Assembly (NCBI GenBank): GCA_007129635.1
Contig: SKVE01000126.1
Location: forward strand, 1 to 9,075
DNA: 9,075 nucleotides
Reading direction: 5' to 3'
DNA from: Planctomycetaceae bacterium
GTDB taxonomy: Bacteria; Planctomycetota; Planctomycetia; Pirellulales; Pirellulaceae
The notes beneath the pieces are model-generated. The model made no database searches and was not told where the DNA came from. It saw only the letters and a program-made list of their open reading frames with translations. Below, one piece after another: positions 1 through 7,039 of the stretch. Position numbers and translations under genes: made by a program. Each line of letters opens with the position of its first letter. Position 1 is the stretch's first letter.

Positions 1-179
1 CACTCGGTACAGATCGTCACCCGGTTCGAGGAGGAACTAAGCTGTCTTGGCGACGTGGAGGGCGCTTCGCGCCGGGCGGACAGTAACACACTGCGGGAGT
101 TGTTCCGGCCCGATGCTGCTGTATCGAAGCCAGTAACGACTACGACCAAGTCCACGACATTTGGGCTGCAGGACCGTGA
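1..179 (+). pseudogene. Possible 3' end of an unrecognised gene, apparently frameshifted
   Basis: No family is recognised. Frame 1 is open from the window edge and gives protein-like sequence (ITRFEEELS-type start, then NTLRELFRPDAAV). It becomes low-complexity Ser/Thr/Gly-rich after about base 121. At the same place frame 3 becomes protein-like (IEASNDYDQVHDIWAAGP) and ends in TGA at 177-179. One extra base near 121 would join the two into a single acidic C-terminus. No slippery heptamer is visible, so a decayed gene or a sequencing error is more likely than programmed frameshifting. The stop overlaps the GTG of the next reading frame as GTGA. The 5' end lies outside the window. This is inference from coding style only and could be chance. 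Confidence 0.25.
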
Positions 180-421
180 GCGTTTACCCGCTGCACTGCG
201 ATCGTCCGGCAGTACCGGTGCAATTACGGATGGCCGATGGTCAGGATATCACGCGGCGACTGGTGGCCGATACGGGAGCGGGTACTCGGCGAGATCCTCC
301 CCGCTTGGCGGGTGAGAGTCTCAGGCTGCATGGCCAAAGAGACAGCGGTTCGGAGCCCCTCGTTCGTGGCTGGGTAGCCATTGGGCTTGGCAACCACAAA
401 TTGAACGCGCCTTGGCCGGGA
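176..421 (+). pseudogene. Possible remnant of a retropepsin-like aspartyl protease gene
   Basis: Frame 2 from a GTG at 176, whose first bases overlap the TGA of the preceding frame, reads RPAVPVQLRMADGQDITRRL and then VADTGAG, with D32-T33-G34 at about 269-277. A short beta-hairpin followed by hydrophobic-Asp-Thr-Gly-Ala is the active-site signature of single-domain retropepsin-like proteases. The sequence after residue 40 is Arg/Pro/Ser-rich and does not show the flap and second half such proteins need. A segment at residues 62-82 (LVRGWVAIGLGNHKL...) is only loosely strand-like. The frame stays open to 547, but its tail is antisense to the peptidase gene and probably meaningless. The full fold needs roughly 110-130 residues, so if this is real it is truncated or frameshifted. 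The motif is seen; the family assignment and the decay are inferred. Confidence 0.3.
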
Positions 422-444
422 GTGCGTGCGGAAAAGTCTGCTGC

Positions 445-2601
445 TCAGTCGGCGTCGTTGGCGTTGCGGCTCGGGTCGGTAGGGCGCCATTGGATGGCGT
501 CGGCGATGACGAGACCTTGGGAATCGGCGGCTTGGATTTCGACGTAGCCGTCGGTGCCTTCGTGGAAAGTAAAGGTGCCGATCACACGGGATGCGTCCGG
601 CCGTACACGCCGGGTGGTCTCGCCCTGGCTGTGCCGGATGCGGACCGTGAATTGGCTGCCCGGGGGAAACGGAGTGACATCGCTGAACGCGACCTCGTAC
701 TGGCCCGCCGCCAGATCGGGAGTGAATCGAGCGAATTGTCCCTCGACGGCTTGGCCGCCATTGGTCAGGTAGAACCCCCCATGGCCTCGGCGGTTGCGCG
801 GCACGCGAGAAAAATGATGACCGACCCAGAAGTACGGCGTGGCGAAGAAGCCCGGGTCGTGGTCGTCGACGATGACGGCCGCTACTCGCTTCGCTTCCCG
901 CACCTTTAGCCGAACTCCGAACGCTTGTGGTGAATTGACGGCGCCCGGCGATTCGACCATCACTCGCGCCGTGTAGGTGCCCGGGGCTAACGCGGTAGCA
1001 TCGACCGCGACATCCAGGGTTTGCGAGTTGCCTTGTCCTGCGGTCTCTAACCTGAGCCAGTCGGTAGGGTCTGCATCTGGCTGTGCCGTCGCCTGGTCCA
1101 GGCGACCACCGCCCGGGTTCTGCAACCGTACGGATTGGCTCGCCGGTCGGGGCCGCGAGGCGACAGCCACAAATTCCAGCGTGTGCGGCAGTCGATCGAC
1201 CGCGGCTCCATAGGTGTCGACCGCATGGACCGGGCGGCGAACAAATGACGGCGACTCCGGACTGGTCAGCACCAGTACGGGCTGATCCGTCGGCGAGCCG
1301 CTGACCACCACGTGCTGCGTATGAGTCGCTCGCGCCAGTCCGTCGTCCACCACCAACGTCACGGGATAGATGCCAGGACCAGCGAACACATGTTGCGGAG
1401 CGAGACCGTACCCTACTGCCCCATCGCCGAAGGTCCAGTGATAGGTCAGGTCTTGCCGATCGCGCCCGGGTTGTGAGCCGTCGGCGGAAAACCGTACCGG
1501 CTGACCAGCAGCAACCGGTGCCAGCGGGCTCATCGCGGCTCGCACTTCGCCCTTCTGGCGGCGACGATCCTCGAAGATCTGCCAAAACACAATCCACGGG
1601 TCCAAGTGCAGCACCTCGGGCGCCGCCTGCGCCGCCTGCGACTGATTGTCAAAGTCGATCGGATGAGCGATGGATGCAGGATCCGTGTCACTGGGCAATG
1701 GCGAATCGGGGGCCTTGCGTCCGATTTTGAATTCAAAATGAGTATGCTCGTGGCTGCCGACGTGAACCCCGGCGGTGGTCGCGTATTTCGTCCCGGCAGC
1801 TAACGGCCGGTGGGACGGTACCAGCAAGCGGATCAGGTGGTGCGTCTGCAGGGCCCATACATCGCCGTTCTCCCAACGCCGGATGCCACGCCAACGATTG
1901 TTGTTGTGCCCCATTTCCAAACTGTTAAAGTACGCGTGGGTATCGAAATCCAGCGGTGCCATCAGCAGGCTGCCCGCAGGGTGATTGATGTCCAAACCCA
2001 CGTGCAGCGCCTGGCCCAGATAGGCCCCCAGATAGCTATCGTCGCCGTTGTAACAGCGTCCGACATCCAAGGTATTGTCCGGTTCGTCCAGCCACGGATG
2101 CAGCGGGTCGGGACAGATGCGTCGCGAGGCGTCCTGCAACGCCAGACGCACGGCTTTGCGAGGCAAGCACTGCAGATTGCCCAATCGCGGGTACCGGATC
2201 GGGATCAGATCAAACACGGCCAAGGCGGTGTCGGGCCAGATCCGCAACCCGCTGACCACGTAGGGTTCGTAGAAGCTCTCCTGCGACCCGACGAAACGGC
2301 GCATCGTCATCGGCTGACCATCCACCCGCATCTGCAGCGAAAACTGATAGATCACCCCACCCGGCTCGACCCGCTGGATGATCGACGCGGACGAATCTTC
2401 CAGCGTCAGGCTCACCACCCGCCCGTCGTGCAACGAGACGCGCAGCTCGTCCCCGTGATCCATCTCGACCGCCGTCAGCGTCTCTTTGGCCGGCAAGCGA
2501 ATCACCTCGGCCGCATCGACCGGGTTGTCTTGGCCCCATGTCAACCCCGCCATCGCCGCTACGGCAATCGACCACCTGATCCATCGGTCCAACCATACCA
2601 T
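445..2601 (-). CDS. Exported M23/LytM-type metallopeptidase with PKD, Ig/BACON-like and golvesin-like domains
   Basis: A 718-residue protein that probably cleaves peptide cross-links of peptidoglycan or another Gly-containing envelope peptide. The N-terminus is a signal peptide (Arg at 6 and 9, hydrophobic 10-21, cleavage likely between 23 and 31). Residues 32-185 are an unassigned beta-rich region. The M23 core is about 186-295: H200 and D204 form the HxxxD motif (HVGLDI), and H286/H288 form HxH in HTHFEF, with motif spacing close to LytM. H254 or H255 may be the extra catalytic histidine. A PKD domain spans about 353-434 (YHWTFGDG at 387-394). An Ig/BACON-like region spans about 440-568 (LAPGTYTARV at 538-547). 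A golvesin-like C-terminal domain spans about 574-706 (VDDHDPGF, then VIADAIQW). The gene starts 11 bases after the kinase stop, and a TAGGAA ribosome-binding site overlaps that stop, so it is the second cistron. The peptidase family is well supported; the substrate is unknown and could also be a protein. Confidence 0.9.
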   Translation of the reverse strand: MVWLDRWIRWSIAVAAMAGLTWGQDNPVDAAEVIRLPAKETLTAVEMDHGDELRVSLHDGRVVSLTLEDSSASIIQRVEPGGVIYQFSLQMRVDGQPMTMRRFVGSQESFYEPYVVSGLRIWPDTALAVFDLIPIRYPRLGNLQCLPRKAVRLALQDASRRICPDPLHPWLDEPDNTLDVGRCYNGDDSYLGAYLGQALHVGLDINHPAGSLLMAPLDFDTHAYFNSLEMGHNNNRWRGIRRWENGDVWALQTHHLIRLLVPSHRPLAAGTKYATTAGVHVGSHEHTHFEFKIGRKAPDSPLPSDTDPASIAHPIDFDNQSQAAQAAPEVLHLDPWIVFWQIFEDRRRQKGEVRAAMSPLAPVAAGQPVRFSADGSQPGRDRQDLTYHWTFGDGAVGYGLAPQHVFAGPGIYPVTLVVDDGLARATHTQHVVVSGSPTDQPVLVLTSPESPSFVRRPVHAVDTYGAAVDRLPHTLEFVAVASRPRPASQSVRLQNPGGGRLDQATAQPDADPTDWLRLETAGQGNSQTLDVAVDATALAPGTYTARVMVESPGAVNSPQAFGVRLKVREAKRVAAVIVDDHDPGFFATPYFWVGHHFSRVPRNRRGHGGFYLTNGGQAVEGQFARFTPDLAAGQYEVAFSDVTPFPPGSQFTVRIRHSQGETTRRVRPDASRVIGTFTFHEGTDGYVEIQAADSQGLVIADAIQWRPTDPSRNANDAD

Positions 2602-2610
2602 CGCTAAAGT

Positions 2611-2614
2611 TCCT
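2611..2614 (-). promoter_or_regulatory. Ribosome-binding site of the peptidase gene, overlapping the kinase stop codon
   Basis: On the minus strand the sequence reads TAGGAAC, in which TAG (2615-2613) is the kinase stop and AGGA is the Shine-Dalgarno core. Nine bases separate AGGA from the ATG at 2601. The overlap implies translational coupling of the two cistrons and supports this ATG as the start. Confidence 0.7.
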
Positions 2615-5600
2615 AAAGCCTATGATCTTTCATCCAGTCTAACAGCCCGGCATTATCTGCCGATTTCTCGACGGCGTGGATCACGCCCAATGCCTGAAAC
2701 GTTGGGAGATCGACAGACGCCAAATCACCGGTCAACAGGATTGCCGGTAGGTCATGTCCGGCCTGCCGGATTTCTTGCAGGATCCGCCTGCCGTCGGAAC
2801 CCGGTAGGTTTCTGTCCAACAGCAAGACACCAAATTCTTGGGACGACAGGGCTTCGAGCGCCGCGGCTGCGTTGTCCACCCCAGTAAACTCATAGCCTCG
2901 CTTGATGCATTGATGTTGGAGCAAATCGCGGAAAAGCGGCTCGTCATCGATCATCAGAATATTCTTCAATCCCTGCGGTTCGATCCGACTCTGCAGCGCC
3001 TCCCGTACCTTCCTTGCCAGATCATTCCTGCGAAAGGGCTTACCCAGGAATAGTATCCCAGGCTCGAGCACACCGTGCGATTGAATCAATTCGTCCGAAT
3101 AGCCGGACATAAACAGCACTTTCAAATCCGGCTGCTCGCGTCGAAGTCGGGTGGCCAGTTCGGTTCCATTGATGCCTGGCATGATCACGTCGGTCAGCAG
3201 CAGATCAGGGTAAAGCTCTTGCTGCTGGACCATTCTCAACGCGTCCTGGCCGTCGACTGCCGTGCTGGTACGATACCCAAGTTCGGTAAGTTCGCGGGCG
3301 ATCAACGTGCGTAACGACGCTTCGTCTTCGACCACCAGAATATGCTCCCCCATGCCGGGAATCGAGTCGATTCTGGGTGAATCTGGATGATCTGTCCGTT
3401 CCGCCAGTGTGCGCGGCAGGTAGATCCGGAACTCGGAACCCTTTCCTGGCTCGGATTCGGCGACGATCTGGCCCCCGGATTGCCGGACGATGCCGTATGC
3501 GGAGGCCAAGCCCAGGCCTGTGCCTCGGCCCTTTCCTTTGGTGGTGAAGAATGGCTCGAAGATCTGAGCCAGCGTTTGGCGGTCCATACCGCAGCCCGTG
3601 TCGCGGATTGACAGCATCGCGTATTCGCCGAGTGCGATTTCGCCGTGGACTAGCGTGTGATACGCATCCAGGAACATATTGGCCGTCTCGATCATCAAGG
3701 TGCCGCCCTGGGGCATGGCATCCTGAGCGTTGATCGCCAGGTTGACCACCACATGCTCGATCTGTCCCGGATCGGCCATGACACGATACAGGTCCGAGCA
3801 GCACGTGATCCGAAGCTCGATGTGTTCGCCGATCAGCCGTCGGAGCATCGATTCCAGATTGGCAAGCAGAGCGTTCAGGTCCACGACGCGCGGTTGAAGC
3901 GTCTGCCGCCGGCTGAAGGCCAGCAACTGGCCGATCAACGTTGCTGAACGCTGGCCAGCTCGGACGATTTGCTTCGCATTCTCGTGGAGCGGATCATCGG
4001 CTGGCAGTCGTTCGAGCAGTTCTTCTCCGTAGCCCAGAATGACGCTCAGCATGTTATTGAAGTCATGTGCCACGCCGCCAGCCAACCGGCCGATCGACTC
4101 GACCCTTTGCAACTGTTGCAGCCGTTGTTCCAGTCGAGCGTTTTCTTGCTCGGCCTTGAGTTGTTCGGTGATATCCCGCTTGACGGCCACGTAGTTGACG
4201 ATCCGGCCGGTTTCGTCGCGGACCGGCGAGATCGTGGCGTCTTCCGTGTAGAGGGTTCCGTCTTTCCGCTTATTGACCAGTCGTCCTTCCCAGGTTTTCC
4301 CCCCGGAGATTGTGTCCCATAGTCGGCGGTAATAAGCTTGGCCGTGTTCGCCGCTCTTAAGGATACGAGGGTTCTGCCCCAGGGCTTCTTCCCGGGCATA
4401 GCCGGTAAGTCGAGTGAAGGTCGGATTTGCGTAACAGATGGTACCATCGGAATCAGTGATCACGACCGTTTCGTTAACCTGTTCCACCGCGGACACCAGT
4501 CGGGCCAGTTCCGATTCAGCTCGCTTCCGGTCTTCTAACGTGCTGAGAAGCGCGGCGCGACCCGTCTCGGACTCTGACAGCAACCGCTCACGTTCGGCCT
4601 CGAATTGCTTGCGTTCGGTGATATCCGTATCGGTTCCGCGATATCCTCGTAACGCGCCGTCCGCGTCCAGGATGGGAATCCCGTTGGTCGACATCCACAG
4701 GATACTGCCATCGCGGCAGACCACCTGATTTTCGAAATCTCGGAATCTCCGTTTTTCTTTCTCGATGTCGTGAGCCTTTTTCCCTATCTTGTGGCGATCC
4801 GTTTCAGGCCACAGGTCGAAATAGTGTTTCTGGCCGGTCAATTCTTCGGGTCGGTAGCCGAGGATCGTTTTGACCGAAGGGCTGACATAGGTGTACAGCC
4901 CTTCTGCATCGATCTCCCAGGTGAAGGTGCGGCTTTGCTCGGCCACTTGGTTGTAGCGTGCCTCGATCTCTCGCACTGCTGCCGTTCGCTGTAATACCAA
5001 CTCCTCTAATCGTTTGCGTTGTTGCACTGGTCGAGCGACGAGAACGATCGTCAATGATGTCAGTAACACCCCTGCCACGACATAAATCCAAACCGCTCGA
5101 TGCAGCGGGTATCGACGCAGGAAAGTCGGTCCCGGATGGGCGATCACCGTCAGAACTTGACCATGGACGGTGACGGGTCGGGAAACGGTGTGGGCAGTTG
5201 AAAACGAGGAGTGACTTGAATCGCACGAACGGGCTAAAAGTTGGAGCCCTCCCGGTTTTTTCATGAGGGCGATTGACAGGTGCACCGATGCCGTTTCATG
5301 AACGCTGGCCAGTAGGGTGTCCAACCGGATCACTGCAACGACGAACCCCCTCAGACGATCTTCGTTGTCTGGTTCGAAAACCGGACGGAACAGGATCATG
5401 GCTTTCTGGTCATCGGATCCCTCTACCAAGCTCAGCGGCGGCGTTGCAGTGCACATTCTCGAGCGGATCGCCTGCGTCAATGCCGAGCGACGGACGGGTT
5501 CCGAGCCAACATCGAACCCCAGCGCGTCCAGGTTTCCATCCCGACGGGCGATGCGAAACACAGGAAAGTACATCTCGCGACCTTCCGCCGAAATCCGTGG

Positions 5601-6668
5601 CCCGCGTTCACTCAGGCCCCAGATTTCAAACTTTTTCAAGCCTTCGCCGCGGACCATCTGCTCAAAGGCCTCTTTCTCAGTGGCAGGCACCGCAGGGATC
5701 CATCCCCAAGCATGCACGGCCGAGTTTGCCACCAACGGGATGGTAAATCGGGTGAATTCATCCTCCGTGATGTCATCGCTGCATTCATAGAACCGAGCGA
5801 AGCCTTCCAGTTCTGCGTGCTGAAGATCGAGAAAGACAGCCGCCACATGATGGGTTTTGCTTTCGGCCAGGTACTCGAAAACACGAGCCCGATTGAATGA
5901 TTCGATCTTGTACGCCGTCTGCGCTGCAAACAGCGTCGCTATCAGTCCTGCCATCAGCACCACGGTCGCCTCAAGATAGTGTAACCACGGTGGCGCTGCC
6001 GCCCACCGACAGCGACGCGATGCAAGCACCGACGCGATGATCAAAATGGCTGCCAGAACCGACGTCAAGGCAATCGGCATCACAGCGGCTCGGGCTAGAT
6101 TGCGATTCCAAACACGAGCATCAATGTCCATGCCCAGGAAGGCCACGGCGGTATCTGTCCTAAAATCGTGGATCGGCACATACGCAGAGATCCAAACTCC
6201 CCAGCGATCTTCGGTCGGTCCAAAGACGATCGATTCTCCTGTTTCGAACACCCCGGCCTCGATGGTACCCGCTTCGCCATAGATCTGGCCGGGAGGCGAG
6301 TAGTCTTTCGAGCTGGGATCTTCACTATCGACGAACACGAACACCGTGCCATCGGCCTGCCGCCCCATCAGGTAGATGAACCGGCATCGATCGTCGGCTT
6401 GGCGAAGTGTGGTCAGCAGGTCCTTCAGGCGCTGGTATCGGGGCGAATCCAAGTCCGCATCGGTGCCGGAGAGCGCTTGAATATCCTTCGGGTTGACGGT
6501 CTGGACGATGCGACGCGTCTGTCCCAGCAGATGCTCACGCATCTCGTAGTCTTTCCGCCAAACGGTCCACCCTGTGGCCCCGCCGCCAACAATCAGGACG
6601 ATCAGCAGCAGAATGGCCGGCGGCCAAACCTTTTCGAACAACGTATGGAAGAAGTTTTGTGAAACCAT
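2613..6668 (-). CDS. Membrane hybrid histidine kinase: Cache-like and CHASE sensors, two PAS, HisKA, HATPase, two receivers
   Basis: A 1351-residue sensor kinase. Four membrane segments are predicted at about 15-35, 193-215, 231-251 and 525-545, giving two periplasmic regions. Region 36-192 looks like a Cache/PDC sensor (RFIYLMGRQADGTVFVF). Region 252-522 resembles a CHASE domain (ESFNRARVFEYLAE, FTIPLVANSAVHAWGWIPAV, EMYFPVFRIA). Cytoplasmic PAS domains lie at about 572-685 and 722-835, each closing with a DITE PAC motif and linked by predicted coiled coils. The phospho-accepting histidine is H868 (GGVAHDFNN). The ATPase has its N box at 976-984, DTGCGMD at 1023-1029 and GRGTGLGLA at 1047-1055. 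Receiver 1 has D1115, D1160, S1188 and K1210. Receiver 2 has D1241/D1242, D1285, T1313 and K1335. All key residues are present. No HPt domain follows, so the relay partner is elsewhere. A GAGG Shine-Dalgarno lies 8 bases before the ATG. The domain calls are firm; the ligand is unknown. Confidence 0.95.
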   Translation of the reverse strand: MVSQNFFHTLFEKVWPPAILLLIVLIVGGGATGWTVWRKDYEMREHLLGQTRRIVQTVNPKDIQALSGTDADLDSPRYQRLKDLLTTLRQADDRCRFIYLMGRQADGTVFVFVDSEDPSSKDYSPPGQIYGEAGTIEAGVFETGESIVFGPTEDRWGVWISAYVPIHDFRTDTAVAFLGMDIDARVWNRNLARAAVMPIALTSVLAAILIIASVLASRRCRWAAAPPWLHYLEATVVLMAGLIATLFAAQTAYKIESFNRARVFEYLAESKTHHVAAVFLDLQHAELEGFARFYECSDDITEDEFTRFTIPLVANSAVHAWGWIPAVPATEKEAFEQMVRGEGLKKFEIWGLSERGPRISAEGREMYFPVFRIARRDGNLDALGFDVGSEPVRRSALTQAIRSRMCTATPPLSLVEGSDDQKAMILFRPVFEPDNEDRLRGFVVAVIRLDTLLASVHETASVHLSIALMKKPGGLQLLARSCDSSHSSFSTAHTVSRPVTVHGQVLTVIAHPGPTFLRRYPLHRAVWIYVVAGVLLTSLTIVLVARPVQQRKRLEELVLQRTAAVREIEARYNQVAEQSRTFTWEIDAEGLYTYVSPSVKTILGYRPEELTGQKHYFDLWPETDRHKIGKKAHDIEKEKRRFRDFENQVVCRDGSILWMSTNGIPILDADGALRGYRGTDTDITERKQFEAERERLLSESETGRAALLSTLEDRKRAESELARLVSAVEQVNETVVITDSDGTICYANPTFTRLTGYAREEALGQNPRILKSGEHGQAYYRRLWDTISGGKTWEGRLVNKRKDGTLYTEDATISPVRDETGRIVNYVAVKRDITEQLKAEQENARLEQRLQQLQRVESIGRLAGGVAHDFNNMLSVILGYGEELLERLPADDPLHENAKQIVRAGQRSATLIGQLLAFSRRQTLQPRVVDLNALLANLESMLRRLIGEHIELRITCCSDLYRVMADPGQIEHVVVNLAINAQDAMPQGGTLMIETANMFLDAYHTLVHGEIALGEYAMLSIRDTGCGMDRQTLAQIFEPFFTTKGKGRGTGLGLASAYGIVRQSGGQIVAESEPGKGSEFRIYLPRTLAERTDHPDSPRIDSIPGMGEHILVVEDEASLRTLIARELTELGYRTSTAVDGQDALRMVQQQELYPDLLLTDVIMPGINGTELATRLRREQPDLKVLFMSGYSDELIQSHGVLEPGILFLGKPFRRNDLARKVREALQSRIEPQGLKNILMIDDEPLFRDLLQHQCIKRGYEFTGVDNAAAALEALSSQEFGVLLLDRNLPGSDGRRILQEIRQAGHDLPAILLTGDLASVDLPTFQALGVIHAVEKSADNAGLLDWMKDHRL

Positions 6669-6676
6669 TCAAACTG

Positions 6677-6713
6677 CCTCGCCATCGGCTCGAAGCCAAC
6701 CTCTGCCATCGGC
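6677..6713 (-). repeat. Imperfect tandem repeat in the kinase leader, including its ribosome-binding site
   Basis: Read on the minus strand, GCCGATGGCAGAGG is followed after 10 bases by GCCGATGGCGAGG, which ends 8 bases before the kinase ATG. The copies occupy 6713-6700 and 6689-6677 and differ by one base. The second GAGG is positioned as the Shine-Dalgarno. This may be a duplicated translation-initiation element, a regulator or RNA-binding repeat, or chance duplication. Confidence 0.45.
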
Positions 6714-6726
6714 AAAACCACATCCA
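6712..6726 (-). promoter_or_regulatory. Weak sigma-54-like promoter candidate for the kinase-peptidase transcript
   Basis: The minus strand reads TGGATGTGGTTTTGC. It has TGG at the -24 position and a full TTGC at -12 with the correct GG-to-GC spacing of 10 bases. The CAC of the -24 box is missing. A start near 6700 would leave a leader of about 30 bases. This is a motif match only, and chance is quite possible. Confidence 0.2.
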
Positions 6727-6930
6727 AAAACTACAGAGCAGAACTTCAGGCTGATACCTCGCCGCTGGCTATGATCCACAATCAAAAACTCCGTCGTGGC
6801 TCCACCCCTACAAGCCTTTACCAACCAGATTACTTGCTGGCAGCTCGAAAAACAATCGGTCAGATGAACGGGTGAAGGACCCATCAATGTGAGAAGGGGG
6901 CTTGCGATGGCACTGGTAGGCGGGGGATAT

Positions 6931-6945
6931 TGGCATTTGTTTCGC
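6931..6945 (+). promoter_or_regulatory. Sigma-54-like promoter candidate for the ATPase-kinase pair
   Basis: TGGCATTTGTTTCGC matches the -24/-12 consensus TGGCAC-N5-TTGC at five of six -24 bases and three of four -12 bases, with exact spacing. It lies about 95 bases before the ATG at 7040, so a start near 6957 would give a leader of about 80 bases. No activator site is recognised upstream. This is a motif match only. Confidence 0.3.
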
Positions 6946-7025
6946 GAGCATGGGATTTCGGGAGCGAGGTTCCACGACGGTGTCGCCATGGAAGCTGGGT
7001 GGAAATTCGTTGGTGAAAGATTTTC

Positions 7026-7032
7026 GGGAGGG
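7026..7032 (+). promoter_or_regulatory. Shine-Dalgarno that fixes the start of the receiver-ATPase gene
   Basis: GGGAGGG lies 7 bases before the ATG at 7040. The in-frame ATG at 6950 has no comparable site, and the 30 residues it would add do not belong to a receiver fold, so 7040 is preferred. Confidence 0.8.
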
Positions 7033-7039
7033 CCTTTGG

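Larger units (their letters stand above)
6669..7039. other. Divergent intergenic region between the two signalling gene pairs
   Basis: 371 bases with no convincing gene. Both flanking genes are transcribed away from it, so promoters for both directions should lie here. Visible content is the tandem repeat next to the kinase start, two sigma-54-like 15-mers and the strong Shine-Dalgarno of the ATPase gene. No clear sigma-70 -35/-10 pair, strong palindrome or RNA structure was found by eye. Short open frames, including ATG codons at 6889, 6907 and 6950, lack good ribosome-binding sites. Confidence 0.6.

Noticed and set aside
300..312. CCCGC-TTG-GCGGG hairpin as a terminator downstream of the peptidase gene
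   Set aside because: A five-pair stem with a three-base loop, no T-run on the minus strand, and more than 130 bases from the stop codon.
224..1597. A 457-residue minus-strand open frame within the peptidase region
   Set aside because: It is extremely Arg/Ser/Pro-rich with no domain, and it overlaps the well-supported peptidase in another frame. It is a GC-rich shadow frame.
1810..2607. A 265-residue plus-strand frame antisense to the peptidase N-terminal half
   Set aside because: Its His/Gln/Arg-rich composition is typical of an antisense shadow; it has no motif and no ribosome-binding site.
3205..3804. A 199-residue minus-strand frame inside the kinase ATPase region
   Set aside because: It is a frame-shifted reading of the HATPase and receiver sequence with Arg/Gly-rich low complexity.
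6950..7039. Upstream ATG at 6950 as the start of the receiver-ATPase
   Set aside because: It has no Shine-Dalgarno and adds 30 residues unlike any receiver N-terminus; the ATG at 7040 has GGGAGGG at ideal spacing.
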